A stretch of 64,000 bases of DNA from OLB7 sp966250335 (GCA_966250335.1 CBINGZ010000030.1:1-64000); one strand, 5' to 3'. Positions 1 to 9,460 are shown, counted from the stretch's first letter. Notes: generated by a model from the letters alone, not told the origin. Program-made: numbers and translations.

Positions 1-1849
1 TGTGCTGCGCCGGCGGCGTCCAGATGTTGAAGTCGCGGAGCTGGAACCGCTTGAAATCGTAGGCGGAGGAGGTCGTGTGTCCGGTGACGTCGTCGGTGAT
101 GCTGTGGGTCGTACGACGGTAGACGTTCGTGCCTGCGCCGACAGGATCATCCTCGTAGAGATAGTGATCGGTGTTCAGCAGTGTATCGCCGTCGCGGGTG
201 TACTTGCGGAGGTAGCCTGCCATGTTCGTGTGGGCGAACGGGTAGGTGCCGCGGTTGACCGGCGTCAGCACGATCGAGTCGGCGGTAAGCGATGTCCCGA
301 TCGTTCCCTCGGCAAGTGTGGAGGCGCCGTTGTAATACTCGATCCTGTACTGTGCGGTCGGCTCGGTGACCGTGCGCAGCCGCCAGTTCCTTGCGTGGAG
401 CTTCACCGCCGTTCCCGAGGTCGGTCGCGGGAAGCCGAAATCCTGGAAGACACGCACGTACGGCTCGTAGGAGAACCTCGTCTCGCGGCCTTCCGGATCG
501 ATGATCTTCGTGACCAGGCCAAGGTACGACCGCTTGTCGCTGATCGCGGCATCAGCCTGCGTCGCCAGTCCCAGCGCCGACTGCGATGCATATCCCCGCG
601 AGGCAAGCGGCATCTCCAGTGCCGTCGTCGCCCGTCCGTCGACGACGACCGAGTCGAACCGCACGATCGTCGATCGGCCGAGCGCCTCGATGAGCATGGC
701 GTTGCCGCTGTAGTGGAACGTGTGCCCCTCGAAGCCGGTCATCAGTGCCCGCCCCTTCGTTGAATCGCTCGTCAGCGTGCCTACGCCGTCGTCGGTGATC
801 GGATAGTGTCGCGATCGTTCAAACGTTGTCAATGTCACACCGTTGGCGGCGATCTCCTCCAGGTAGAAGATGGTCGGCCCGGCATCCTGGCTGCCGTAGC
901 TGGTCGGCACCTCGCGGGTGTAGACATCGGTGCCGTAGGGGATCTTCCACTCGCGGAAGATGTACTCCAGCCCGTCGCCGGGGAAATATCGCATTCTGCG
1001 CGGGATGTACTTCGCGATAAGAGCTGTATCGCCGTCACGCAGTTGCAGCCACCCGGGATACATCGCACTGTCGAACTCGACCAGAGCGAAGCCCCTGGCG
1101 TTGGCCTCGTTGACGAAGTAGGTGCCCGTGTATAGTCGCGCATCGTCAGCCGCCGTTGCAGCGCTGGGCTCACGACGGTTGTGCAGCTGCATGATGCCGC
1201 CGTCAGCACGGAGCACCTTGATGACATCGGTGTAGACGTCGGCGCTGGTCGTGGCGCTGGAAGAGTTGTAGACTGAGAAGTCGGCCATCCGGTTGGTGGC
1301 GTCGTAGCCGTCGACGGTCCAGACCATGTCGCTGTCGTTGAAGGAGAACTTGTCGGTGTTGCCGGCGAGCCCTTCATCGACACGAACAGGATCACAGTGG
1401 AACCGAATGCCGGAGGTCAACGCCTGCACGGCGAATCCGTTGACACCGATGATCCATGCGGGGCGGTTCTGATGGAATTTCGACCACGCCTTCTGCTCGG
1501 CGCCGCCGGCGGCCATGCCGTGCTCGTCGAAGGTGAGGCTGGGCTGGTCGTACTGCTTGTAGGCGGTGAAGGCGACCGATCCGCAGTAGTTCAGCGAGAC
1601 ATCCAGGGGAAAGCCCGCGACGGAGCTTGAAGAGATGGGATAAGAATAGCCGACGTTGCCGTTGGAGTTGGAGACGGTGATCTTGCCGTCGACGTTGATA
1701 GCGGCCCCTTCCATCGTCCCACGTTCGGAGTAGAGCTCCTGGGTCTTCTTGAGGTCGAAGGCATCCTGGGAGTACTGTGCCACGGAGTGCTGGGCAAGCA
1801 CGCACATGAGCAGCGCCGTGAGGGCGGCGACAATGAATCTACGCGACAT
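1..1849 (-). CDS. RHS/YD-repeat-like secreted surface protein, 3' part cut by window edge
   Basis: An open frame with no stop runs from an ATG at 1849 to the left edge, giving at least 616 residues, so the C-terminal part is missing. Residues 1-25 form a signal peptide (MSRRFIVAALTALLMC start, likely cleaved after SVAQ). The body is rich in Tyr, Asp and Gly and has RHS/YD-like stretches such as TKIIDPEGRETRFSYEPYV near residue 440 and a repeated TDD/DGDT pattern. RHS proteins of FCB bacteria are large secreted beta-shell proteins, often with a toxin or variable tip, but the tip is outside the window. The start is 11 bp after the stop of the upstream T9SS protein gene and has a GAAGAG ribosome site, so the two are probably co-transcribed. 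Family assignment is by motif only. Confidence 0.6.
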   Translation of the reverse strand, partial: MSRRFIVAALTALLMCVLAQHSVAQYSQDAFDLKKTQELYSERGTMEGAAINVDGKITVSNSNGNVGYSYPISSSSVAGFPLDVSLNYCGSVAFTAYKQYDQPSLTFDEHGMAAGGAEQKAWSKFHQNRPAWIIGVNGFAVQALTSGIRFHCDPVRVDEGLAGNTDKFSFNDSDMVWTVDGYDATNRMADFSVYNSSSATTSADVYTDVIKVLRADGGIMQLHNRREPSAATAADDARLYTGTYFVNEANARGFALVEFDSAMYPGWLQLRDGDTALIAKYIPRRMRYFPGDGLEYIFREWKIPYGTDVYTREVPTSYGSQDAGPTIFYLEEIAANGVTLTTFERSRHYPITDDGVGTLTSDSTKGRALMTGFEGHTFHYSGNAMLIEALGRSTIVRFDSVVVDGRATTALEMPLASRGYASQSALGLATQADAAISDKRSYLGLVTKIIDPEGRETRFSYEPYVRVFQDFGFPRPTSGTAVKLHARNWRLRTVTEPTAQYRIEYYNGASTLAEGTIGTSLTADSIVLTPVNRGTYPFAHTNMAGYLRKYTRDGDTLLNTDHYLYEDDPVGAGTNVYRRTTHSITDDVTGHTTSSAYDFKRFQLRDFNIWTPPAQH

Positions 1850-1860
1850 GAATTCTCTTC

Positions 1861-2931
1861 TCAGCGCGTAATGATGATGGGGTATGATCCGACAACGATA
1901 TTCCGAGATTCGATGCGAACGAGGTAATAGCCACCGGGCAGATCATCGAGATCGAGGAGACGAAGGAGCCCACCGTCGGGACCGACGGAGACCTCCTGCC
2001 GGTGAACGATGCTGCCGCCGACGGAGACCACCGAGACCTGATACTCACCTTGTGGAAGCGTGCTTGCCTCGACGCTGGCGATGCCAGGCACGGGGTTGGG
2101 ATAAACGCTGACGTGATAGTCAGGCACAACAACAGTTGCTATCTCGACCGGCGCGGTATTCCCGACCGGCTGCAGTATCCCCGGCTGCACCTCAGCTTCT
2201 TTACGAGCCCGCTCCTCCTCCAGAAGTATTTCGGTAAGCTCATAGCTTTTCCTGCCGGAGAGATCACGCCCCTTCGGTTCCACCAGCTTCTCCTGATTCC
2301 ACAGATCGAGAGCGAAAAAGGGATGGATCTGAAATCCTGTGATGTCATCGATATCGATCACACGGACCTTGTCGAGATCCTTCTGACCGAAGATCACCAC
2401 AGCCCGCATCGTATCGCGAAGGCTCGTGGTGCGGCCGTCGGCGCTGCGGGCATCCGTATCGCGACCATCTCCCTCCTGACCGACCTCGCGCAATCGACAC
2501 TGCCCCCGAAGATAGAAGCAGATATCGTCGAGTTGATCGTCGCGATTGATGCGTTGAATCGCGGATGAGCCGGTCAGCTCGCTCCACGCCGGATAACGGA
2601 ACTCCGTGCGTTCCGTACGCTCCCCTCCCTTCTTCGATGAATCCCCCCAGGCGATGAACGCCGGACGAATATTCATATGCGAGTCGAACCCGCCGAAGAG
2701 AGTATCGGGACGAGAATCGTCGTTGAAACGTCCGATGGCGAGGATATGGGTGGCGGGCATCACCGTATCCACCTTTATATCAGGCTTCACCGCCTCCACT
2801 CGGGAGGAGTCGCCGACGGCTCGTGCCGACCCGATTGATCCAGCCGTAAGCAGAACGACAACTATAAGCGCAACCAAACGGAACGACCCCGCCGGACCCG
2901 ACAGGAATCTGCCGAGGAGATACTGCTGCAT
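1861..2931 (-). CDS. Secreted protein with C-terminal T9SS type A sorting domain
   Basis: A 356-residue protein with an N-terminal hydrophobic segment (about residues 18-36, LVALIVVVLLTAG) that serves as a signal peptide. Residues 60-130 contain FG-GAP/VCBS-like Asp-rich loops (GRFNDDSRPD, INRDDQLDD), which often bind calcium. Residues about 275-356 form a typical T9SS type A sorting domain: YPNPVPG, then a central beta segment, then LPGGYYLVRIES near the end. Known cargo of this type is carried across the outer membrane and the tail is removed or attached to the surface. It lies directly upstream of the RHS-like gene (11-bp gap), suggesting joint surface display. The function of the central part is not recognisable. 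Confidence 0.75.
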   Translation of the reverse strand: MQQYLLGRFLSGPAGSFRLVALIVVVLLTAGSIGSARAVGDSSRVEAVKPDIKVDTVMPATHILAIGRFNDDSRPDTLFGGFDSHMNIRPAFIAWGDSSKKGGERTERTEFRYPAWSELTGSSAIQRINRDDQLDDICFYLRGQCRLREVGQEGDGRDTDARSADGRTTSLRDTMRAVVIFGQKDLDKVRVIDIDDITGFQIHPFFALDLWNQEKLVEPKGRDLSGRKSYELTEILLEEERARKEAEVQPGILQPVGNTAPVEIATVVVPDYHVSVYPNPVPGIASVEASTLPQGEYQVSVVSVGGSIVHRQEVSVGPDGGLLRLLDLDDLPGGYYLVRIESRNIVVGSYPIIITR

Positions 2932-3375
2932 AATAATGAAAGGGATGAGCCGGCGAACTCTGTCGCTATCGGCACAGGTGATGAGAAGGGATGAACGGTA
3001 GGAACCCCGTCTCGAACTATTGATTACGGAATGGAATCTGCTGCCCGGGATGCGATATAATGGGAATTCCTGAATTGCACAAGCTATCTGTCCGTTATAT
3101 CACAAAGGTGACCCGGGAACCCCGCCTACCCTCCGCCGTGTTGACTCATGAGCAGATTTCGTGAGAGGTTCCGGAGAGCGGCCACAACAGAAAGTTCTCT
3201 AACCGAGGTCCCTTCCAGCCTCACGACACCCGATGTCCCACCATGTGATCAATCCCCGCACCTGTCGTACGACCGAGCGCCGGACCGTGTCGTCCCATGA
3301 CGATATGATCGGCAACCGGAGAGAGTTCCATAGAGACGACAGCAACGGACAATTCGATGAACCGGAGAGGAGCAG
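2932..3375. other. Intergenic region between divergent transcription units
   Basis: These 444 bp separate the minus-strand T9SS protein gene from the plus-strand cyanophycin operon, so they should hold two divergent promoters. I see no convincing gene, tRNA or strong hairpin. The 3' end has a good ribosome site (GGAGAGGAGCAG) for the cyanophycinase start at 3376. Confidence 0.5.
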
Positions 3376-4206
3376 ATGAAGAAAGTGACGCCGGGCCCCC
3401 TGGTCATCATCGGTGGGGCCGAGGAGAAGGAAGGAGCAAGCCCGATTCTCACACGGTTCGTGCAGCTTGCCGGTGGGAAGCGATCCCATATCGTCGTGGT
3501 CACCGTGGCGACCGAACTGCCGCAGGAAGTGGGGGATGAATATATCGCAGTCTTTCGGAGACTAGGGGCGACCGACATCTCCGTCCTCAATGTCGCAACC
3601 CGCCAGGAGGCGACCGAACCGAAACTGCTGGAGTGCATCGACAAGGCCACGGCCCTCTTCTTCACGGGGGGCAATCAGATGCGGATCACGAACCTGCTGG
3701 CGGGGACACCGCTGGATACCCACTCCCACGCGCGTCATCGCGACGGCATGGTGGTGGGAGGAACCAGCGCCGGAGCGGCGGTGATGGCCGATACGATGAT
3801 CGTCGGAGGGCCGGCCCTCACCCACCCGCAGTCGGGTACCGTGCAGTTGAGCCCCGGCATGAGCTTTCTGCCGGGAGTCGTCATCGACCAGCATTTCGCC
3901 CAGCGGGGAAGGCTGGGACGGCTCCTCTCCGCCGTCGCGCGCCATCCGGGACATCTCGGAATCGGCATCGACGAGAACACGGCGGTCGTGGTCGCTCACG
4001 ATACGATGGAGGTGATCGGGGCAGGCGCAGTCCTGGCCGTCGACGCCTCTTCACTGACCTACACCAATCTCCCGGAAATCAACGAGACGGAAGACCTGGC
4101 GCTCTTCGGCATCACACTCCATGTTCTCCCCGCCGGATATCGCTTCCGGATGGATGACAGAACGCCGCTGCCGAAGACGAGGAATTCGAAACGAGCAAAG
4201 CATTAG
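3376..4206 (+). CDS. cphB: Cyanophycinase (peptidase S51 family), first copy
   Basis: A 276-residue protein, the usual length for cyanophycinase, which cleaves cyanophycin (multi-L-arginyl-poly-aspartate) to beta-Asp-Arg dipeptides in the cytoplasm. Visible motifs: N-terminal PLVIIGGAEEKEG, the FFTGGNQMRI loop, the nucleophile elbow GGTSAGAAVM with Ser131 as expected catalytic serine, and the VIDQHFAQRGR block with the conserved His. The start follows a GGAGAGGAGC ribosome site. It is the first gene of a tight operon: cphA begins 8 bp after its stop and a second cyanophycinase overlaps the end of cphA. This copy has the longer, more canonical N-terminus (GGAEEKEG) and is probably the main degradative enzyme. 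The family call is firm; the division of labour with the second copy is inference. Confidence 0.95.
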   Translation: MKKVTPGPLVIIGGAEEKEGASPILTRFVQLAGGKRSHIVVVTVATELPQEVGDEYIAVFRRLGATDISVLNVATRQEATEPKLLECIDKATALFFTGGNQMRITNLLAGTPLDTHSHARHRDGMVVGGTSAGAAVMADTMIVGGPALTHPQSGTVQLSPGMSFLPGVVIDQHFAQRGRLGRLLSAVARHPGHLGIGIDENTAVVVAHDTMEVIGAGAVLAVDASSLTYTNLPEINETEDLALFGITLHVLPAGYRFRMDDRTPLPKTRNSKRAKH

Positions 4207-4214
4207 AATATCGT

Positions 4215-6908
4215 ATGAAGATTGAATCAATAAAATCGATCCCAGGGCCGAATGTCTACACCGACGAGCCGGTTCTGGTGGCAACGCTCGATCTGGAGGA
4301 TCTGGCCGATACGGCAAGTGACGAGATCGACGGGTTCGTCGACCGCCTGCTGGCGCTCCTCCCCGGCCTCCACGAGCACCACTGTTCCCCCGGCCATCCC
4401 GGCGGGTTCGTGGAACGGCTCCGACGCGGCACCTATATGGGGCATATCGTCGAACATATCGCACTGGAACTGAGCGGACATGCCGGAATCGAGGTCGGGT
4501 TCGGCAAGACCCGCTATGCCGGAACCCCCGGACGCTACAACGTCGTGGTGGAGTACAAGGCGGAGCACGCCATGAAGCATCTGGTCCGCGCCGCCGTGGA
4601 GATCGTTGAAGCCGTCCGGAACGGCGTCCCCTTCGATCTGGAGGCCTGCTTCCGGACGGCGCACGAGATCATCGAGGATACGGAGCTCGGCCCCAGCACC
4701 CTCGCAATCGTGGAAGCCGCCCGGAAGAGAAATATCCCGGTACGACGCCTGAACGATGCCAGCCTGATCCAGCTCGGCTACGGAAGATACCGGCGGCTGA
4801 TCGAGGCGACCGTCACGAACCATACGAACATGATCGCCGTCGACATCGCCCAGGACAAGGCCCTGACCAAGGCGCTTCTGGGGGAAGCATCGATCCCCGT
4901 GCCGCATGGAACGGTGGTCCGATCGGCGGAGGAGGCGGTCTCGGCCCTCGGCGAGCTCTCCCCCCCTCTCGTCGTCAAGCCCCTCGACGGCAACCAGGGG
5001 AAAGGGGTCTCGATGGAACTGCGGACCGAGGAGGATATCCGACGCGCGTTCGAAACAGCCTCCCGTTTCTGCGACCAGGTTCTGGTGGAGGAGCAGTTGA
5101 TGGGACAGGACTACAGGGTCCTGGTGGTCAACGGAACCATGGTGGCGGCGGCCGAACGCCGACCCGCGCATGTGACGGGGGATGGAAAGCATACCGTGCA
5201 GGAACTGATCGAGCTGACGAATCTCGATCCCCGACGGGGAGAAGGTCACAGAAAGTGCCTGACGCGCATTAACGTGGATGACGTCACCACTGCCTGTCTC
5301 CTCGCCGCGGGGAAATGTCTGGAGAGCGTTCCGGCGACCGGTGAGATCGTGGTCCTCCGCGACAACGCGAACCTCTCCACCGGAGGGACGGCGACCGACG
5401 TCACCGATATCGTCCACCCTGAGGTCCGCTCCCTCTGCGAACGCGCGGCGCGGCTCATCGGACTGGACGTCTGCGGCATCGATCTGGTCATGCCCGATAT
5501 ATCGAAGGCTCCGGCGCCGGGCGGCGGCATCGTGGAGCTGAACGCGGCCCCCGGCATCAGGATGCATCAGTCGCCGAGCTGCGGAACACCGCGCGACGTC
5601 GGGGGAGCGATCGTCGACATGCTCTATCCCCCCGGAGTCCCCTCCCGCATCCCGATCATCGCGATCACGGGAACCAACGGGAAGACGACCACGGCGCGGC
5701 TGATCCGGCATATCATGGCGAGCAGAGGGCTCACCGTGGGGATGACCTCCACCGACGGCATCTACATCGGCGATCAACGGATCGCAACGGGAGATATGAG
5801 CGGCCCCCGCTCCGCCCGCTCCGTCCTCTCCGATCCCGCCGTCGACATCGCCGTGCTGGAGACGGCGCGCGGGGGGATCGTCAGGAACGGCCTCGGCTAC
5901 GACGAAGCGGATATCGGGATCATCACGAATATCGAACCGGACCATATCGGGCAGGACGGCATCGAAAGCGTCGACGATCTGGTCCATATCAAGGCGCTCG
6001 TCGCCGAGCATGTCCGCGACGGCGGCGCCCTTGTGCTCAACGCCGACAACCGCCACGCGGCCGGCATGGTGAAGCGGAGGCGCGTCCACGCGCACCGCAA
6101 GACGGTGATCTACTACAGCATGGATGCGGACAATCCGATCGTCTTCGATCATATCGTGAGCGGAGGGACCGCCGTCACCGCCGTCGACGGATGGATCGTC
6201 CTGCATCGCGGCCCTGCGTCGTCGGAAGCGGTCGTGGAGATCGGCACGCTCCCCTTCGCGCTCTGCGGTATCGCGGAGTTCCATGTCGCCAACTGCATGG
6301 CGGCTGTGGCCGCGGCCGTGGCCCACGGGGTTCCCACCGATCGGATCGCCGAAGCGGTGCGGACCTTCTCCCCGGCCGACAACCCCGGACGGACCAATCT
6401 CTTTCGCATCGGAGAAGGATATGTCATGGTCGACTACGGCCATAATCCCGACTCCTTCAACGCTCTCGTCAGGATGGCGAACCGCTTCAACGGCAGAAAG
6501 GTGACCGGGGTGGTCGCCGTCCCCGGAGACCGGGCCGACAGCGTGGTGGAGGAAGCCGCCGCATGCCTCGCCGGGAACTTCGACCGGATCATCCTGAAGG
6601 AAGACGGCGATCTCCGTGGACGGGCCTCCGGCGAAGTGGCTCTGATGCTCTATCGCACCATCAAACGTATCCGTCCCGAACAGGCGTGCATCATCGTCCT
6701 CGACGAGTACGCGGCGGTGATGCGCGCGATCGACGAGATGATTCCCGGAGAGGTGATCATCGTCTGCTACGAACATCTGCAGACGCTGATGGAGGTCCTG
6801 GAACGGAGGGGAGCGGTCGCCGTCACCTCGGTCGAGGAGTGCTTCGCGCTCAACGAACCGGCGACGGTCGCCGCGAATCCGCTCCCTCGTCTCAACGGAA
6901 GGCTATGA
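4215..6908 (+). CDS. cphA: Cyanophycin synthetase
   Basis: An 897-residue protein, full length for CphA1 (about 870-900). It makes cyanophycin by ATP-dependent, alternating addition of Asp to the backbone and Arg to the side chain. Domain order: N-terminal domain (about 1-160), ATP-grasp domain (about 165-475) with VKPLDGNQGKGVSM near residue 253 and IVELNAAPGIRMH near 450, then a Mur-ligase-like domain whose P-loop ITGTNGKTTT lies near residue 484, with the later Mur motif NPGRTNLF. All key motifs look intact, so the enzyme should be active. It sits between two cyanophycinases and its TGA overlaps the next ATG (ATGA), so expression is coupled. Cyanophycin would serve as a nitrogen, carbon and energy store. 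Confidence 0.97.
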   Translation: MKIESIKSIPGPNVYTDEPVLVATLDLEDLADTASDEIDGFVDRLLALLPGLHEHHCSPGHPGGFVERLRRGTYMGHIVEHIALELSGHAGIEVGFGKTRYAGTPGRYNVVVEYKAEHAMKHLVRAAVEIVEAVRNGVPFDLEACFRTAHEIIEDTELGPSTLAIVEAARKRNIPVRRLNDASLIQLGYGRYRRLIEATVTNHTNMIAVDIAQDKALTKALLGEASIPVPHGTVVRSAEEAVSALGELSPPLVVKPLDGNQGKGVSMELRTEEDIRRAFETASRFCDQVLVEEQLMGQDYRVLVVNGTMVAAAERRPAHVTGDGKHTVQELIELTNLDPRRGEGHRKCLTRINVDDVTTACLLAAGKCLESVPATGEIVVLRDNANLSTGGTATDVTDIVHPEVRSLCERAARLIGLDVCGIDLVMPDISKAPAPGGGIVELNAAPGIRMHQSPSCGTPRDVGGAIVDMLYPPGVPSRIPIIAITGTNGKTTTARLIRHIMASRGLTVGMTSTDGIYIGDQRIATGDMSGPRSARSVLSDPAVDIAVLETARGGIVRNGLGYDEADIGIITNIEPDHIGQDGIESVDDLVHIKALVAEHVRDGGALVLNADNRHAAGMVKRRRVHAHRKTVIYYSMDADNPIVFDHIVSGGTAVTAVDGWIVLHRGPASSEAVVEIGTLPFALCGIAEFHVANCMAAVAAAVAHGVPTDRIAEAVRTFSPADNPGRTNLFRIGEGYVMVDYGHNPDSFNALVRMANRFNGRKVTGVVAVPGDRADSVVEEAAACLAGNFDRIILKEDGDLRGRASGEVALMLYRTIKRIRPEQACIIVLDEYAAVMRAIDEMIPGEVIIVCYEHLQTLMEVLERRGAVAVTSVEECFALNEPATVAANPLPRLNGRL

Positions 6909-7705
6909 ACAGCCGGCAGCGCGCCCTGATCATCATCGGCGGGCATGAGCGTGACGGAGACCGGGAGACGCTCAGGGAGATCGCCGAACGGGTCGGCGAG
7001 GGGAAGCTGGTCATAGCGCCCCTCGCCTCGAGCCGACAGGAGGAGCTCTACGAGGAATATGTCCGGATCTTCCGGAGACTCGGAGTTCGACATATCCACA
7101 AGCTCGCCGTCGGAAGCCGCCAGGAGGCGGAGAAGCAGAGCGTGGTCGATACGCTCAAGGATGCCTCCGGGGTCTTCTTCACCGGAGGCGATCAGCTCAG
7201 GATCACGAGTCTGATAGGGGACACCCCGGTCTACACGAGCATTCTGGAGATATATCGCAACGGCGGATTCGTGGCGGGGACGTCCGCCGGCGCTTCGGTG
7301 ATGCCGACCACCATGCTTGCCGCCGGCGGCAGCGAAACATCGCACAAGATCGGCGACACGCTCAGGATGGCCCCGGGACTGGGACTGATAGACGGCGTGA
7401 TCATCGACCAGCATTTCGCCGAACGGGGACGGATGGGGAGGCTTCTGGGAGCGATAGCGCAGAACCCGAAGAATATCGGACTGGGAATCGATGAGGATAC
7501 GGCCGTCGTCGTGACGGCCGAGCGGACGCTGCGGGTGATCGGCTCCGGCGCCGTCTATGTCGTGGACGGATCGAGTGTGAGTTACTCCAACGTCGCCGAT
7601 GCGGCTCTTGAGACCACCGTCTCGATCCACGGCGTGACGCTCCATCTGCTCGGCAACGGCGACCGGTTCGATCTGACGGAGCGGAGACCGCTGCTCCCGC
7701 AGTAG
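6905..7705 (+). CDS. Cyanophycinase-family peptidase, second copy
   Basis: A 266-residue peptidase S51 protein. I chose the ATG at 6905 because it gives the family N-terminus (MNSRQRALIIIGGHERDG) and overlaps the cphA stop by 4 bp (ATGA), a sign of translational coupling; an in-frame extension upstream lies wholly inside cphA. The nucleophile elbow is VAGTSAGASVMPTT with Ser127, and the FFTGGDQLRI and VIIDQHFAERGR motifs are present. Residue identity to the first copy is moderate, so this is an old paralogue and not a recent duplication. It may cleave the same polymer under other conditions, or a related isopeptide such as a lysine-containing variant; the sequence alone does not decide. Confidence 0.9.
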   Translation: MNSRQRALIIIGGHERDGDRETLREIAERVGEGKLVIAPLASSRQEELYEEYVRIFRRLGVRHIHKLAVGSRQEAEKQSVVDTLKDASGVFFTGGDQLRITSLIGDTPVYTSILEIYRNGGFVAGTSAGASVMPTTMLAAGGSETSHKIGDTLRMAPGLGLIDGVIIDQHFAERGRMGRLLGAIAQNPKNIGLGIDEDTAVVVTAERTLRVIGSGAVYVVDGSSVSYSNVADAALETTVSIHGVTLHLLGNGDRFDLTERRPLLPQ

Positions 7706-7810
7706 GCCCGGCGATAGGGATCTGCCAGAGGCGTTGCAACGACACGACAATCCATCGGGGAGGAGGTACTCCCCGAACGTTCCATTCATCATATAACAAC
7801 GGAAGACGAT

Positions 7811-8299
7811 ATGGAAGGAAAGGAGCATCTGGTGGCATGGCTGAAAGACGCCTACAGCATGGAGAAGGCGCTGATTCCGATTCTGGAGAATCACGCTGAT
7901 GATGCAAAAGCCCAGCCGGAACTGGAACGGCGACTCAGACAGCATATCGGCCAGACGAACCGTCACGCCAGCCTCGTCGAAAGCTGCATCAGGCGGCACG
8001 GCGAGGATACCTCGACGGTGAAGAATATCATGGGAGGACTCATGGGCTCGATACAGGGGGTGGCGACCGGCATGTTCGAGGACGAGCTGGTCAAGAACGC
8101 CCTGATGGACTACGCCTCCGAGAACTTCGAGATCGCCTGCTACCAGGCGCTGATCGTCGCCGCCGAACGTTTCGGAGACGAGGAGACGGTGAGTGTCTGC
8201 CGCGATATTCTTCGCGACGAACAGGAGATGGCGGCTTTTCTGAGCAACGCTCTCCCCAACGTCGTCGGCAGCACGCTGCAGGGAACCGCGACGAGCTGA
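7811..8299 (+). CDS. DUF892 (YciE/YciF-type) ferritin-like stress protein
   Basis: A 162-residue, almost entirely helical protein of the DUF892 family (E. coli YciE/YciF), which folds as a ferritin-like four-helix bundle and is induced by osmotic and other stress. The family pattern of acidic and His residues spread over the helices is visible: YSMEKALIPILENHA, QTNRHASLVESCI, ENFEIACYQALIVAAE and DEQEMAAFL. It starts about 105 bp after the cyanophycin operon, with GGAAGA before the ATG. It opens a run of stress and redox genes (SRPBCC protein, alcohol dehydrogenase, catalase). A metal-binding role is likely by family, but the substrate is unknown. Confidence 0.8.
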   Translation: MEGKEHLVAWLKDAYSMEKALIPILENHADDAKAQPELERRLRQHIGQTNRHASLVESCIRRHGEDTSTVKNIMGGLMGSIQGVATGMFEDELVKNALMDYASENFEIACYQALIVAAERFGDEETVSVCRDILRDEQEMAAFLSNALPNVVGSTLQGTATS

Positions 8300-8368
8300 G
8301 CACAGGTTCCCGCGACCGCCGTGACCGGGCGGAACGAGCGGGATTAGAAACACGGTACGGGATAGAGG

Positions 8369-8438
8369 TCCCCGGCGATCGTGCCTGTCCTCCTCCGCCC
8401 AATGTTCAGGCGGCAGCGGATGGAACGGTCGCCGGGGA
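8369..8438 (+). other. Inverted repeat upstream of the SRPBCC gene
   Basis: TCCCCGGCGA at 8369-8378 is the exact reverse complement of TCGCCGGGGA at 8429-8438, separated by about 50 nt. It lies in the 250-bp gap before the SRPBCC gene and could be a leader hairpin or an operator pair. There is no T-tract, so a terminator is less likely. Confidence 0.35.
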
Positions 8439-8550
8439 TGTGGGGTCCCGTGAAGGAACGCCCGCCGGAAACCTCCATGTTATGGTTCCAACGGAACATC
8501 AACCAAACCGGCGACGCCTCCTCCGCCCGCCGGTCAAACGCTGTGACGAC

Positions 8551-9411
8551 ATGACATCCATATCGGCATCCGACACGCAGCCGAGACCCGGCCGACGACG
8601 GAACATGGGGGACGGGGAACGCGTGGCCACGACCCTTGGGGGCGGAGCGCTTGCGATCTATGCGCTCACCCGTTCCTCCTGGGGGGGCAGGGCGCTTTCG
8701 CTGGCGGGCGGAGCGCTTATCCTGCGCGGTCTCTCCGGCCGCTGCCCGATCTACAGAGCGGCGGGGATCAGCACCGCAGCGAAACCGGCGGGAACGCTCG
8801 ACACCCTGGTGGGGGGACGAGGCGCCGAGGTACGCTGCTCCGTCACGATCGACTGCCCGGTTGAGGATCTCTTCGCCCTCTGGAAAGATCTCTCCAACCT
8901 CCCCCGCTTCATGAAGCATCTGGAATCGGTGGAGAACCTCTCGCACGGCCGGAGCCGATGGAGGGCGAAGGCGCCGTTCAACAAAACGGTAAGCTGGACG
9001 GCGGAGATCATAGAAGAATCGGAAAACGAGTTGATCGCGTGGCGCGCCGTGGAGGGATCGCAGATCCCGAACGCAGGGCTCGTCCGGTTCCGCCCCGCCC
9101 CCGCGGGAAGAGGGACCGAACTCCATCTCCACCTGAGTTACCGGGCTCCGCTCGGCACGGTGGGGAGGGCGGCGGCAAAACTGCTGGGAGAAGAGCCTGC
9201 GAAGCAGGTGGAGGAGGATCTCCGACGACTGAAACGGATCATGGAAACCGGTGAGATCCCCACGATCGAGGGACAGACCCACGGCACCCGGGCGATCCCC
9301 CCCGGCAGCGAACGACCCGATCTGGAAAAGCGATTCGGATATCACGAGCGGGACCCGGTCGAGGAGGCCTCATGGGAGTCCTTCCCGGCAAGCGATCCCC
9401 CCGCCTGGTGA
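8551..9411 (+). CDS. SRPBCC-domain membrane-associated stress protein
   Basis: A 286-residue protein from the ATG at 8551; in-frame starts at 8440 (GTG) and 8479 (ATG) are possible but add a low-complexity Arg/Pro-rich leader, and no start has a clear ribosome site. Residues 15-65 hold two Gly-rich hydrophobic segments (TTLGGGALAIYALT, LSLAGGALILRGL) of the DUF2892 type. Residues about 95-230 form an SRPBCC/polyketide-cyclase-like domain (EVRCSVTIDCPVEDLFALW, LPRFMKHLESVENL). The tail ends in SFPASDPPAW, a motif common in proteins of this kind found beside stress genes. The ligand is unknown. It is probably co-expressed with the DUF892 gene and the following dehydrogenase. Confidence 0.75.
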   Translation: MTSISASDTQPRPGRRRNMGDGERVATTLGGGALAIYALTRSSWGGRALSLAGGALILRGLSGRCPIYRAAGISTAAKPAGTLDTLVGGRGAEVRCSVTIDCPVEDLFALWKDLSNLPRFMKHLESVENLSHGRSRWRAKAPFNKTVSWTAEIIEESENELIAWRAVEGSQIPNAGLVRFRPAPAGRGTELHLHLSYRAPLGTVGRAAAKLLGEEPAKQVEEDLRRLKRIMETGEIPTIEGQTHGTRAIPPGSERPDLEKRFGYHERDPVEEASWESFPASDPPAW

Positions 9412-9460
9412 CAAAGGCTATCGCCACAGGATATTGTTCAAGAACGTCCGGAGCATCCTC

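Noticed and set aside
2..1840. Several open frames on both strands in the first 1.8 kb (Arg-rich or Ser/Pro-rich)
   Set aside because: They are shadows of the minus-strand RHS-like gene, which runs off the edge and reads as a sensible secreted protein.
4227..6776. An 849-residue minus-strand open frame opposite cphA
   Set aside because: His/Asp/Arg-rich composition typical of a GC-rich shadow; cphA on the plus strand keeps all family motifs.
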